Below, piece after piece: positions 1 through 9,874 of a stretch of DNA of 32,335 nt; the first letter of the stretch is position 1; each line of letters starts with the position of its first letter. This DNA comes from Acidobacteriota bacterium (GTDB lineage Bacteria; Acidobacteriota; JAAYUB01). The stretch spans positions 1 to 32,335 of the forward strand of contig JAGOHA010000030.1 in the NCBI GenBank assembly GCA_017996395.1. The letters run 5' to 3'. Both the position numbers and the translations under genes were made by a program. The notes under the pieces are model-generated. The model was given only the letters and a program-made list of their open reading frames with translations. It searched no databases and was not told where the DNA came from.

Positions 1-39
1 AAAAGAAAACGGCCGGGACGCTGCAAAGCGTCCCGGCCG
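1..39 (-). terminator. Intrinsic terminator of the OFOR operon
   Basis: A perfect 12-bp stem (CGGCCGGGACGC at 10-21 with its complement at 28-39) encloses the 6-base loop TGCAAA. Read on the minus strand it is followed by GTTTTCTTTT, the expected T-rich tract. It lies just past the stop codon of the beta-gamma subunit gene and so ends the minus-strand operon that starts near 5.7 kb. Confidence 0.93.
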
Positions 40-60
40 GGGGTTGAGCCAACGCGGGCG

Positions 61-1497
<1,437 letters not shown>

Positions 1498-1506
1498 GGC
1501 TTCCTC

Positions 1507-2547
1507 CTAGAGCTTCCGGATCACGCCGAGCAGTTCCTGCGCCGACGGGACCGAGCCGCCCATGCGGCCGTAAAACTTGACCGGCTTGCGGCCCTCGACG
1601 GCCAGCCGGACGTCATCCACCATCTGCCCGTTGGACAGTTCCACCACCTGGATCGTCTGCACCCGCTCGCACAGCTTCTGGATCCGCTTGGCGGGGAACG
1701 GCCACAGGGTCACGGGGCGGAGCAGCCCCACCTTGATCCCCTGCTCCCGGGCCAGATCCACCGTCGTGCGCAGGATGCGGCTGATGATGCCGTACCCGAT
1801 GACCAGCAGTTCGGCGTCCCGGGTGCGGTACTCGTCGACCAGCACCTCTTTCCGTTCGATCTCGGCGTATTTCTTCTGGAGCTTGCGGTTGTGCTCCTCG
1901 AGCTCTTCGGGATCCAGGTAGATCGAGTTGATCAGGTTCTTCCGGGTGGCGTCGTCGCCGTGCACGCCCCAGTCGTGGCGTTTCGGATGCTGGACGGCGG
2001 TGGGAAAGTTCACCTGCTCCATCATCTGGCCGATGTAGCCGTCGGTCACCACGTAGACCGGTGTGCGGTACTGGTCGGCCAGATCGAACGCCTTGATCGT
2101 GAGATCGCACATCTCCTGGGCGGAGTTGGGCGCCAGGACGATGCAGCGATAGTTGCCGTGGCCGCCGCCCTTGACCACCTGGTGGTAGTCGGATTGTTCG
2201 GGGGCGATGTTGCCCAGACCCGGGCCGCCGCGCATGATGTCGGCGATGACGCACGGCAGCTCGGCGCCGGCGCAGTAGGAGACGCCCTCCTGCTTGAGCG
2301 AAATGCCCGGCCCCGAGGAGGCGGTCATGACGCGGACGCCCCCGCCGGCGGCGCCGTACACCATCTGGATGGATGCGATTTCGCTCTCCGCCTGGATGAA
2401 CGTCCGGCCCACCAGGGGAAAGTACTTGGCCGCGGCTTCGGCGATCTCGCTGGCCGGGGTGATGGGGTAGCCGAAATAGGCCTGACACCCCGCCAGGATG
2501 GCCGCCTTGACGACCGCTTCATTGCCCTTGATCAGTTCTCTTGGCAT
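1507..2547 (-). CDS. 2-oxoacid:ferredoxin oxidoreductase alpha subunit (VorB/KorA type)
   Basis: This 346-residue protein is the alpha subunit, carrying the pyrimidine-binding and C-terminal transketolase-like domains. Diagnostic motifs are [10 protein letters not shown] near residues 26-35, QAESEIASI near 53-61, [10 protein letters not shown] near 75-84 and RGGPG near 106. The C-terminal half (about 240-346) is the transketolase C-terminal fold ([26 protein letters not shown]). It is shorter than KorA forms carrying an N-terminal gamma domain, which agrees with gamma being fused to beta here. The likely complex is delta (ferredoxin), alpha, and beta-gamma, transcribed in that order. The start is ATG behind GGGAGGAAG. 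Annotation could read VorB or KorA; motifs do not separate branched-chain oxoacid from 2-oxoglutarate specificity. Confidence 0.95.
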   Translation of the reverse strand: MPRELIKGNEAVVKAAILAGCQAYFGYPITPASEIAEAAAKYFPLVGRTFIQAESEIASIQMVYGAAGGGVRVMTASSGPGISLKQEGVSYCAGAELPCVIADIMRGGPGLGNIAPEQSDYHQVVKGGGHGNYRCIVLAPNSAQEMCDLTIKAFDLADQYRTPVYVVTDGYIGQMMEQVNFPTAVQHPKRHDWGVHGDDATRKNLINSIYLDPEELEEHNRKLQKKYAEIERKEVLVDEYRTRDAELLVIGYGIISRILRTTVDLAREQGIKVGLLRPVTLWPFPAKRIQKLCERVQTIQVVELSNGQMVDDVRLAVEGRKPVKFYGRMGGSVPSAQELLGVIRKL

Positions 2548-2560
2548 GGCTTCCTCCCGC

Positions 2561-2803
2561 TCATTGCGCCTGCTTGGCCAGGCGGTAGACGGTCACCGCC
2601 CCGGGCTCGGGGCAGGCGTAGAAGCAGGTGCCGCATCCCGTGCAGCCGCTCCCCTTGTACTGGGCGGGGTGGTACCCCTGCTTGTTGATCACGGTCTTCG
2701 AGAATTCGATCACCTGGACCGGACACGCCACGATGCACAGGCCGCAGCCCTTGCACTCGTCGACGGAGATCTCGAGCCGGCCCCGGTCGAGCTTGTCAGT
2801 CAT
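2561..2803 (-). CDS. 2[4Fe-4S] ferredoxin, OFOR delta-type subunit
   Basis: An 80-residue protein with two ferredoxin cluster motifs: [12 protein letters not shown] (about 17-28) and [16 protein letters not shown] (about 54-69). This fits two [4Fe-4S] clusters that carry electrons from the TPP site to soluble ferredoxin. It ends 13 bases before the alpha-subunit start, so it is almost surely the delta subunit of the same complex. The second motif has the usual extended ending with Pro-Glu-Pro-Gly. A perfect hairpin separates it from the upstream GTPase gene. The start is ATG with GGGGGTG upstream. Confidence 0.95.
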   Translation of the reverse strand: MTDKLDRGRLEISVDECKGCGLCIVACPVQVIEFSKTVINKQGYHPAQYKGSGCTGCGTCFYACPEPGAVTVYRLAKQAQ

Positions 2804-2833
2804 GAAACACCCCCGAACGGTTGGATTGTGGGG

Positions 2834-2863
2834 GCCGCCCCGCCGCGCGGGCGGCGGGGCGGC
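2834..2863. other. Perfect 13-bp GC hairpin in the operon spacer
   Basis: GCCGCCCCGCCGC (2834-2846) is exactly complementary to 2851-2863 with a 4-base loop. It lies in the 94-base gap between the cPGS-like gene and the ferredoxin gene. There is no T-tract on either strand, so it is unlikely to terminate transcription. It could be an mRNA processing or stability element that sets different levels of the GTPase and OFOR transcripts. Confidence 0.6.
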
Positions 2864-2897
2864 GGATATCGCGGGGCGGCTCCAGCCGCCCGTCCGG

Positions 2898-4229
2898 CTA
2901 CTTGCGCCGCGGCTTCAGGAAGCGGCCCAGGACGTCGGCCAGGTCGGGCGAGCCGATTTCCTGCAACTCGTACATCACCCGGACCGTCGGGTGCTTGATC
3001 TTGCACACCCGGCGCAGGTCGATGGGCGTGCCGATGACCACCAGGTCGCACGGCGTGTTGTTGATGGTCTTCTCGAGGTCCTTCACCTGCTGGCCGCCGT
3101 AGCCCATGGCCGGGAGGAGGCCCTCCACTTCGGGGTACTGGGTGAAGGTTTCCACCAGCTTGCCCACCGCGTACGGCTTCGGATCCACCAGCTCGGCGGC
3201 GCCGTACTTCATGGCCGCCATGACCCCGGCGCCGTAGTCCATCTCGCCGTGGGTGAGGGTCGGGCCGTCCTCGACCACCAGGACGCGCTTGCCGTGGATG
3301 GCGCCGTAATTCTCCACGAAGAGCGGGCTGGCCGCGTCGATGACGACGGCCTTGGGATTGGCCTCGCGGATCGACGCCCGCACTTCCTCGATCCCGTCGA
3401 GGTCGGCGGTGTCGATCTTGTTGATGATGATCACATCGGCCCGGCGCAGATTGGTCTCGCCCGGGTGGTAGGCCAGCTCATGGCCGGCCCGGTGCGGGTC
3501 GACCACGACGATTTCCAGGTCCGACTTGTAGAACGGGAAGTCGTTGTTGCCGCCGTCCCACAGGATGACGTCGGCTTCCTTCTCGGCCTGCCGCAAGATC
3601 GCCTCATAGTCCACGCCGGCGTACACGATGACGCCCTTGGCGATGTGCGGCTCGTACTCCTCCATCTCCTCGATGGTGCACTTGTGCTTCTTCAGGTCCG
3701 CCAGCGAGGCGAACCGCTGGACGGCCTGGGCGGCCAGGTCGCCGTACGGCATGGGGTGCCGGATGGCCACGACCTTCTTGCCCAGCGCCTGCAGCGCGCA
3801 GACCACGGCCCGGCTGGTCTGGCTCTTGCCGCAGCCGGTTCGGACGGCGCACACCGAAACCACCGGCTTGGTCGATTTGACCATGGTGGCGTCGGGGCCG
3901 ATGAACCGGAAGTCCGCGCCCTTGGCCAGCACGCGCGAGGCCTTGTGCATGACCACGTCGTGGGGCACGTCGCTGTAAGCGAAGATCACCTGGTGGACCT
4001 TGTACTTGTCGATGAGCTGTTCCAGCTCGCGCTCGTCGTAGATGGGGATCCCCTTCGGATACAGCTTCCCCGCCAGCTCCCGGGGATACTTCTTGCCGGA
4101 GATGTCCGGGATCTGGGTGGCGGTGAAGGCGACCACCTCGTATTGCGGGTTGTCGCGGAAGCAGGTGTTGAAGTTATGAAAATCGCGCCCGGCGGCGCCC
4201 ATGATCAGCACGCGAATCTTGTCAGCCAT
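2898..4229 (-). CDS. cyclic-2,3-diphosphoglycerate-synthetase-like P-loop GTPase
   Basis: This 443-residue protein matches the family named after archaeal cyclic 2,3-diphosphoglycerate synthetase. An N-terminal Rossmann-like part (1-115) carries [11 protein letters not shown] (11-21) and IFAYSDV. A P-loop nucleotide-binding part follows, with RTGCGKS (130-136), a WDGGNND element near 224-230 that looks like the Walker B/switch region, and NKID near 270-273 as the base-recognition motif. In methanogens the enzyme makes the thermoprotectant cDPG with ATP. The role of bacterial members is not settled, and the family is often listed simply as a GTPase. A strong GGAGG precedes the ATG. It sits between a DUF1015 gene and the OFOR genes and probably shares their promoter. 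The spacer above it (4230-4392) holds a small hairpin, CGGGGGG at 4277-4283 pairing with 4287-4293. Confidence 0.85.
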   Translation of the reverse strand: MADKIRVLIMGAAGRDFHNFNTCFRDNPQYEVVAFTATQIPDISGKKYPRELAGKLYPKGIPIYDERELEQLIDKYKVHQVIFAYSDVPHDVVMHKASRVLAKGADFRFIGPDATMVKSTKPVVSVCAVRTGCGKSQTSRAVVCALQALGKKVVAIRHPMPYGDLAAQAVQRFASLADLKKHKCTIEEMEEYEPHIAKGVIVYAGVDYEAILRQAEKEADVILWDGGNNDFPFYKSDLEIVVVDPHRAGHELAYHPGETNLRRADVIIINKIDTADLDGIEEVRASIREANPKAVVIDAASPLFVENYGAIHGKRVLVVEDGPTLTHGEMDYGAGVMAAMKYGAAELVDPKPYAVGKLVETFTQYPEVEGLLPAMGYGGQQVKDLEKTINNTPCDLVVIGTPIDLRRVCKIKHPTVRVMYELQEIGSPDLADVLGRFLKPRRK

Positions 4230-4392
4230 GTTGTCCTCCTCTTTATGTTTGATTTCAGGCCCTCGGGTCCGGATATCGGGGGGCAGCCCCCCGGATTCAG
4301 CTCAGCGGGCCGATCCTCTGAGTGAAGAACGAGACGGTGAGTTGACGTTTCCGTTCCATATGTCCGCTCCAGGTCGGCGGCACGACGCCGCG

Positions 4393-5631
4393 CTAGTCCA
4401 GGAGATGGGAGACCAAACCGTCCTTGAGTTTCGGCTCGAACCAGGTGGACTTGGGCGGCATGATCCGGCCGGCGTCGGCGATGGCCATCAGCTCGTCGAC
4501 GGAAGTGGGGTAAAGGGCGAAGGCCACCACCGCCTCGCCGCTCCGGACCAGCCGCTCCAGCTCGCCGATGCCGCGGATGCCGCCGACGAAGTCGATGCGC
4601 TTGTCCTTGCGCGGATCGCCGATCCCCAGCACCGGCGCCAGCAGGTTTTCCTGCAGGATGCTCACATCGAGGCTGCGCACCGGGTCGTCCGCGGGGAACG
4701 TGCCCGGCCGGGGCGACAGGCGGTGCCACCGGCCGTCGAGGAACATCCGGAATTCGTGGCGGCGCTCCGGCCGGCCCGAATCCGCGGGCGCCACGTCAAA
4801 CGCCTGCTCCAGCCGGGCTAAGAACCCGGCCTTGTCCAGCCCGTGCAGGTCATGGACCACCCGGTTGTAATCCATGATCCGGAGCTGGTTGTGGGGAAAG
4901 ATGTAGGCCAGGAAAAAGTTGTAGTCCTCGCGGCCGGTGTGCCCCGGATTGGCGTCCCGGCGCATCCGGCGCACCCGCGACGCGGCGGCCGAACGGTGGT
5001 GGCCGTCGGCGACGTACAGGTGCGGGATCTCGCGGAAGATGGCGGTGACGTCCGCGATCCAGCCGGGGTCGGAGACCACCCAGAACCAGTGTTCGATGCC
5101 GTCGGCGGAAGTGAAGTGGTACTCCGGCTCGCGGCGGCAGGCCGACTCGATTCTGGCGTCGAGGTCGGCCCGGGCGTGGTAGGTCAGGAAGACCGGGCCG
5201 GTCTGGGCGTTGAGCTCGCTGACGTGGCGGGTGCGGTCGTCCTCCTTGTCCTGCCGGGTCAGCTCGTGCTTGCGGATCACGTCGGCGTCATAGTCGTCCA
5301 CCGACGCGCCGGCGGCCAGAGAGGTCTGAATGTGATCGCCCATCCGCTGGCGGTAGATGTAGAGGCTGTCGGCCGCATCCCGGAACAGCACGCCGTCGGC
5401 GATCAGGCGCTGGAAGTTTTCCTGGCCCTTATGGTAGACGCGATCGTCGTACAAATCGATGCCGGGGGGCAGGTCGATCTCGGGCTTGCCCACGTGGAGG
5501 AAGGAGTAGGGATTGCCGCCCGCCATGGCCAGGGCCTCCTTCGATGACAGGACATCATACGGGGGCGACGCTACCTGCTCCACCAGGTGCCGCACCGGCC
5601 GGACGCCTCGAAACGCCTTGATCACCGCCAT
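4393..5631 (-). CDS. DUF1015 family protein
   Basis: This 412-residue protein matches DUF1015 in length and motifs: ASPPYDVLS near 21-29, a Y-R-Q element followed by RKHELTR near 139-145, LYVADGHHRSAAA near 226-238, and DYNRVVHDL near 284-292. The ADGHHR motif resembles the core of ParB/SerK-like nucleotide-binding folds, and from memory DUF1015 genes often sit by serine-biosynthesis genes in other bacteria. No serA or serC is visible here. It is the first gene of the minus-strand operon, with a promoter about 45-70 bases upstream and GGGAGTGA as ribosome-binding site. Cytoplasmic; no signal or membrane segment. Its biochemical role is unknown. Confidence 0.88.
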   Translation of the reverse strand: MAVIKAFRGVRPVRHLVEQVASPPYDVLSSKEALAMAGGNPYSFLHVGKPEIDLPPGIDLYDDRVYHKGQENFQRLIADGVLFRDAADSLYIYRQRMGDHIQTSLAAGASVDDYDADVIRKHELTRQDKEDDRTRHVSELNAQTGPVFLTYHARADLDARIESACRREPEYHFTSADGIEHWFWVVSDPGWIADVTAIFREIPHLYVADGHHRSAAASRVRRMRRDANPGHTGREDYNFFLAYIFPHNQLRIMDYNRVVHDLHGLDKAGFLARLEQAFDVAPADSGRPERRHEFRMFLDGRWHRLSPRPGTFPADDPVRSLDVSILQENLLAPVLGIGDPRKDKRIDFVGGIRGIGELERLVRSGEAVVAFALYPTSVDELMAIADAGRIMPPKSTWFEPKLKDGLVSHLLD

Positions 5632-5672
5632 CGCTTCACTCCCAAAAGATCTGATTACAGTCGGAATATGAA

Positions 5673-5701
5673 AGTGTACCGAGGCTGCAATCCAAAGTCA
5701 A
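5673..5701 (-). promoter_or_regulatory. Sigma70-type promoter for the DUF1015-cPGS-OFOR operon
   Basis: Read on the minus strand: TTGACT (5696-5701), a 17-base spacer, TACACT (5673-5678). The spacing is ideal and it sits about 40 bases upstream of the DUF1015 start. The rest of the 164-base gap, 5702-5795, shows no gene. Confidence 0.75.
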
Positions 5702-5795
5702 ACACAATCACGCTGGCCGGCGGCACGGCGTGCCGGGACGCTATCCAATGACGGATTCTCTGCGGTTCTCGACGGGAAGCCGGATCGGCCGGAGG

Positions 5796-6413
5796 TCAGA
5801 CCCGGGAGCTGAGGACGCGCCGGCGGATCAGCTCGTCGCTCACCCGGAACCGGACCAGGCGGTTCTCGCGCAGGTTCTCCAGCTCGTTGGAGGGAATGGA
5901 TTTGAACTCCATGTACAGCGATTTGAGGTAGGTGTAGTAGTTTTCCAGCGGCGCGAACGCGTGATAGATGGAGAACTTGCGCCGGTGGCCGTAGAACGTC
6001 TTGAGGAAACGGATCAGGGTGTTCCAGCGCACCGGGTGCTCCAGATCGGGGGCGAAGCCGCCCTTGGAGAAAAAGCTGTGGGCGCGGGCCTCGGCTTCGA
6101 AGTGGAAGCGGTACGGATACCAGTACTCACCCTGCTTCATGTAGCAGTTGTAGGTGTCGATCACCACCAGCTCGCCGCTGACCTCGGGCACGCGGTCCCC
6201 CTCCCGGCCCTGCACCAGGCTCAGCAGCAGGCTCGCGTCCACGGCGATGGGCACACCGCGCAGCAGGTAGTTGTACACGTCGTTCTGGTAGACCAGGCAG
6301 CTCTGCCGGTCCACGAAGATTTCCATGGGGTAGTTCTGGATGTCGCAGAAGAGCTGCACGTGCTCCAGCACGCTCAAACGATCAGATGGCAGTAGGAGGC
6401 GCTTGTCGTTCAT
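5796..6413 (-). CDS. Hypothetical protein, 205 aa
   Basis: I do not recognise this protein. It is soluble, has no signal peptide or membrane segment, and is rich in Tyr and Phe (for example GEYWYPYRFHFEAEA and LENYYTYLKSLYMEF). The C-terminal 50 residues are charged and probably helical. Coding signal is good: it is the only long frame in the sensible direction and has GC-rich third positions like its neighbours. It starts at ATG, with AAGG a few bases upstream, and a TATAAT hexamer so close that the mRNA may be nearly leaderless. It is separated from the DUF1015 operon by that operon's promoter, so it is probably a single-gene unit. Confidence 0.75.
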   Translation of the reverse strand: MNDKRLLLPSDRLSVLEHVQLFCDIQNYPMEIFVDRQSCLVYQNDVYNYLLRGVPIAVDASLLLSLVQGREGDRVPEVSGELVVIDTYNCYMKQGEYWYPYRFHFEAEARAHSFFSKGGFAPDLEHPVRWNTLIRFLKTFYGHRRKFSIYHAFAPLENYYTYLKSLYMEFKSIPSNELENLRENRLVRFRVSDELIRRRVLSSRV

Positions 6414-6422
6414 ACGCGCCTT

Positions 6423-6451
6423 ATTATACCAGAGAACGGCGGCGGCGTCAG
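6423..6451 (-). promoter_or_regulatory. Predicted promoter with consensus -10 for the 205-aa gene
   Basis: Read on the minus strand: CTGACG (6446-6451), 17 bases, TATAAT (6423-6428). The -10 is a perfect match and the -35 matches 4 of 6. The -35 part lies at the very end of the preceding acyltransferase gene. The expected start point (about 6416) is only about 3 bases from the ATG at 6413. Confidence 0.6.
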
Positions 6452-6456
6452 GCTTC

Positions 6457-7596
6457 TCATGCGCCCGCCCCGGCGGACGCCGTCAAGTCCTTGTGGTAGA
6501 TGCGGAACCGCTTGTAGCACTCGGAGCCGAGCATCTCCGCGGCGCGGTTCATCATGACGTTGTCTTCGAGCACCCAGCCGATCTCCGCATGATGGTAGCC
6601 CGCCGCCGTGCCCCGGGTGACGATGTCGTGGTAGAGCGCCGCCGCAAAGCCCATGCTCTGGTAATCCTTCAGGGAGCCCATGGCCAGCACCCGCAGCACG
6701 TTCAGCCGTCGCCTGGCGCGCAGCAGCCGGAGCCAGCCCAGCGGCAGCAGTCGGCCGCCCAGGTCCTTGAGGATCAGATTCAGCTCGGGGAGCGCCAGGA
6801 GGAAACCCACCGGCTCGCCGCCGCGCTCGGCGATGTAGACAACGCGCGGATCCACCACCCACTTGAAGTCCGCGGCCATGGCGGCGATCTCCTCGCGGGA
6901 CATGGGCACGAAGCCCCAGTTGCTGCTCCAGGCGTCGTTGTAGACCTTGAAGATCCGGTCGATCTCCTCGTCGAGGCGGTCCATCCGGATATCGCGCGTG
7001 GTCAGGCCGTACCGCTGCATCAGCCGGCCGGTGACGCTGGCCAGCTTCTCCGGAAAGGGGTGGTCGTCGCTGAGCCAGTACGCCAGCAAATCCTTGGCCT
7101 TGACGAATCCCGCCGCCTCGATCAGCCCCGCGTAGTACGGGTAGTTGTACGGCATCATGAACGCCGGCGGACGGTCGAAGCCTTCGATGAGGAGGGCGCA
7201 CTCGTAGTTGGTGGAGGGGCTCACCGGCCCCTGCAGGGCGGTCAGACCCCGACCGGCGCACCAGGCGGCCGCCGCCTCCAGGAGCGACCGGGCCGTGGCC
7301 GGGTCGTCCTCGGTTTCGAAGAAGCCGAAGAAGCCGGTGGCGTCGTGACAAAATTCGTTGTGGGCCCGGTTGTGGATGGCCGCCACCCGGCCCACCGGGC
7401 GGCCGTCGCGCTCCGCCAGGAAAAACTCCGCCGTCGCCTGCCGGTAGAACGGGTGACGCCGCCGGTCCAGCAGCCGCCGCTGATCGTACCGCAGCGGCGG
7501 GACCCAGTGGGGGTGCCCGGCATAGTGCCGGTACGGGAACTCGATGAAGGCGCGCAGATCGCGCGCGCCGGACACCGGCCGAACCGTCGTCGTCAT
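6457..7596 (-). CDS. GNAT-fold N-acetyltransferase-like protein
   Basis: A 379-residue protein resembling the YghO-like GNAT family. Visible features are FIEFPYRHYAGHPHWVPP near the N-terminus, FFLAERDGRPVGRVAAI near 60-76 (the acetyl-CoA-binding beta strand pattern of one GNAT unit), GPVSPSTNYECALLIEGF, and a second GNAT-like half containing VVYIAERGGEPVGFLLALPELN and a C-terminal GWVLEDNVMMNRAAEMLG. The donor and acceptor substrates are unknown. I start it at the ATG at 7596, which has GGGAG 8 bases upstream, rather than at the ATG 15 bases earlier, which lacks a ribosome-binding site. It follows hflX by 27 bases and is likely co-transcribed with it. Confidence 0.82.
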   Translation of the reverse strand: MTTTVRPVSGARDLRAFIEFPYRHYAGHPHWVPPLRYDQRRLLDRRRHPFYRQATAEFFLAERDGRPVGRVAAIHNRAHNEFCHDATGFFGFFETEDDPATARSLLEAAAAWCAGRGLTALQGPVSPSTNYECALLIEGFDRPPAFMMPYNYPYYAGLIEAAGFVKAKDLLAYWLSDDHPFPEKLASVTGRLMQRYGLTTRDIRMDRLDEEIDRIFKVYNDAWSSNWGFVPMSREEIAAMAADFKWVVDPRVVYIAERGGEPVGFLLALPELNLILKDLGGRLLPLGWLRLLRARRRLNVLRVLAMGSLKDYQSMGFAAALYHDIVTRGTAAGYHHAEIGWVLEDNVMMNRAAEMLGSECYKRFRIYHKDLTASAGAGA

Positions 7597-7623
7597 GACT
7601 GTCGCTCCCATCGCCGGTTTGGG

Positions 7624-9288
7624 TCAGCGGCTCCGCGCCGACACGGCGGCGGCGTCGAGCGCCGTGCGGATCTCGTCGGCCAGCCGCTCCAGGCCGTCGC
7701 CCCGCAGCGCCGACACGGTCAGGTCGCCGTATCGCTGGGCCAGGTGGGCCTGTTCGGCCGGGTCCAGCCGGTCGGCCTTGTTGAGCACCCGCAGCCGCGG
7801 GATCCCGTCCAGGCCGAGGTCGGCCAGCAACCGCTCCACGGTCAGGATGTGGTGGTCCCGCTGCGCGCTGGTGGCGTCGACCAGGTGAATGATCAGCGCC
7901 GAGTCCTCGATTTCCTCCAGCGTCGCCTTGAATGCCTCGAGCAGGGGCGGCGGCAGCTCGCGGATGAATCCCACAGTGTCCGAAACGATGACCTCCTGCC
8001 CCCACGGCAGCCGCATGCGCCGGCTCACCGGGTCCAGCGTGGCAAACAGCTTGTCCTCGACCGGGACCGCCGCCCGCGTCATGGCGTTCATCAGGGTGGA
8101 TTTGCCGGCGTTGGTGTACCCGATGATGGATACCACCGGCGCCCCCCGCCGCTGCCGGCCCAGGCGCCGCTGCCGCCGCGAGGTGCGGATCGCGGCCAAT
8201 TTCTGCGCCAGCAGGTCGATGCGATCCTTGATGCGGCGGCGGTTCACCTCCAGCGACGTCTCGCCGGGACCGCGGCCGCCGATGCCCCCGCTGAGGCGGG
8301 ACAGGGAGTCGTCGAACTCCACCAGCCGCGGCATCAGGTACTGGAGCTGGGCCAGTTCCACCTGGATCTTCCCCTCCTGGGAGCGGGCCCGGCGGGAGAA
8401 GATATCGAGGATGAGCTGGCTCCGGTCGATGACCTTCAGATCGGTCTCGCGACCGATGAGCCGGCTCTGGGTGGGGGTGAGGGTCTGGTTGAAGATGAGC
8501 AGGGTGGCGCCGAGCTGCATGCTCCGGGTGATGAGCTCCTGCAGCTTGCCCCGGCCCAGGAGGTAGCGGGGATCCAGGGAGGCGCGGCGCTGGACGAACC
8601 GGTCGATCACCTGCACGTCGGCGGAGTAGGCCAGCTCATCCAGCTCGTCCATCCGCTCGCGTTCGGTGTCCACGGGACCAGTGGTGACCCCCAGCAGGAT
8701 CGCCCGCTCCGCGTGCTCCTGGCGGCGGAGCTGCGAGGTCTTCCGGACGAACTCGCCCTCCAGGTCGCGGATGAAGGCCTCGTAGTTCAGGTCCAGCCGG
8801 TACACGTCGCAGGGCGGGAGCAGCCGCCACAGCTCGGGCCGGGCGGCGCCGCCCGGCGGATCGAAGTCGGGCGACAGGTGGGCGGTGTGCACCTGCCCGG
8901 GCCGGCCGTCGTCGGTGACATCCAGGGCGGTCATGGTGTCCAGCCGCAGGAGCGAGAGGTCCGTCAGGTCCTCCCGGCTCAGCCCCGCCTCGCCGAAATG
9001 GGTGTGGATGCACCGGAGGCCGCGGAAACGGCGCAGATCGGTGCGGATCCGCCGGAAGTCGGGCAGCTCGATCCGGCCGCGGTCCCCCACCACCACGTAC
9101 TCGACGGCGCCCTTCCGGTCCACCAGCACCCCCACCTGGCGCCGGATCTCGGCCGCGATCCGGGCCAGGCCCGCCGCGAACTCCGGCGTCAGCAGGCTCT
9201 GGGCCGGCAGGCGGCGCTGGTAGATTTTCTGAAGCTGGCGGATCTGGCTGGGCTTGAGTCCCGAGGTGTTGCCGTAGATCTTGGAGAT
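7624..9288 (-). CDS. hflX: GTPase HflX, apparently starting at an AUC codon
   Basis: HflX is a ribosome-associated GTPase that splits stalled or hibernating 70S ribosomes. About 554 residues: an N-terminal segment with IYGNTSGLKPSQI (5-17), the HflX linker GGIGGRGPGET (334-344), and a TRAFAC GTPase domain with P-loop GYTNAGKST (390-398), DTVGF, and NKAD in the C-terminal quarter. The conserved N-terminus is in frame only as far as position 9288, because a TGA lies at 9292-9294. No ATG, GTG or TTG exists in frame before residue 50, yet GGAGG (9295-9299) stands 6 bases upstream of an ATC codon. The best start is therefore that ATC; an in-frame GTG at 9135 would drop a conserved domain. It follows the Cys-rich gene with only 3 bases between stop and start. 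Confidence 0.9.
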   Translation of the reverse strand: MSKIYGNTSGLKPSQIRQLQKIYQRRLPAQSLLTPEFAAGLARIAAEIRRQVGVLVDRKGAVEYVVVGDRGRIELPDFRRIRTDLRRFRGLRCIHTHFGEAGLSREDLTDLSLLRLDTMTALDVTDDGRPGQVHTAHLSPDFDPPGGAARPELWRLLPPCDVYRLDLNYEAFIRDLEGEFVRKTSQLRRQEHAERAILLGVTTGPVDTERERMDELDELAYSADVQVIDRFVQRRASLDPRYLLGRGKLQELITRSMQLGATLLIFNQTLTPTQSRLIGRETDLKVIDRSQLILDIFSRRARSQEGKIQVELAQLQYLMPRLVEFDDSLSRLSGGIGGRGPGETSLEVNRRRIKDRIDLLAQKLAAIRTSRRQRRLGRQRRGAPVVSIIGYTNAGKSTLMNAMTRAAVPVEDKLFATLDPVSRRMRLPWGQEVIVSDTVGFIRELPPPLLEAFKATLEEIEDSALIIHLVDATSAQRDHHILTVERLLADLGLDGIPRLRVLNKADRLDPAEQAHLAQRYGDLTVSALRGDGLERLADEIRTALDAAAVSARSR

Positions 9289-9291
9289 GGC

Positions 9292-9780
9292 TCACCTCCG
9301 CCGGGGACGCGGCCGGGGCCGTCCGCCGCGCCGCTTCAGGTGGCGCTGGAACAGCGCGCGCATGCCGGGACGCCTGGCAGCGGCGGCGTCCGGCGCGGGT
9401 TCACTTTGGGCGAACGTTTCATGCAGCTCCCCGTCCTGCACCGTGACCCGGCCCTCGGTGCTTAGGCGCACCCAGTGGGTGCAATAGGCGCGCCATCGGC
9501 CGCCGCCGCACTGGCGGATGCAGAAGGTGTCGGTGTCGGTGCAATTGACGCATTCGCCCAGCAGCATGCAGATGCGCGGCACCAGCAGACCGCACGTCTG
9601 GCACTGGATGTACGGCTCGTCCATCGGCTCGAAGCGGGGGCAGTCCGCCCGCGCCCGGTAGTCCTCGATGTGGCCGAAGACGGTGCAGCCGTAAAACAGG
9701 CGGTCGGTCCGGCTGGTGGCCGAGTCCATGGACCGGAAGTCATCAAACCAGTTCCGACAGGTCCGGCAATCGACGATCAC
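9292..9780 (-). CDS. Cys-rich zinc-ribbon-like hypothetical protein
   Basis: A 162-residue protein with many paired cysteines: CRTC (5-8), CTVF..DCPRF, CQTCG, CVNC, then a FCIRQCGGG and YCTHW region. The pattern suggests two or three zinc ribbons or knuckles. The last 35 residues are Ala/Pro/Arg-rich and end in a strongly basic run, which could bind nucleic acid. It begins with GTG, preceded by GAGAGGT. Its stop codon lies inside the Shine-Dalgarno/start region of hflX, so translation of the two is likely coupled. I do not recognise the family. Confidence 0.75.
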   Translation of the reverse strand: MIVDCRTCRNWFDDFRSMDSATSRTDRLFYGCTVFGHIEDYRARADCPRFEPMDEPYIQCQTCGLLVPRICMLLGECVNCTDTDTFCIRQCGGGRWRAYCTHWVRLSTEGRVTVQDGELHETFAQSEPAPDAAAARRPGMRALFQRHLKRRGGRPRPRPRRR

Positions 9781-9874
9781 GACAGGTTGACCTCTCGAAC
9801 GGGCTGGGGGCGGGTGACGGGTGTCGGGCGGCGGAGACGCGACGCGGCGCGGGGAGCGGGGGATGCGGGCGGCT

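Noticed and set aside
6340-9465. Very long plus-strand open frame (over 1000 codons)
   Set aside because: It runs antisense to GNAT and HflX genes with strong motifs and has no motif of its own; long stop-free antisense frames are expected at this GC content.
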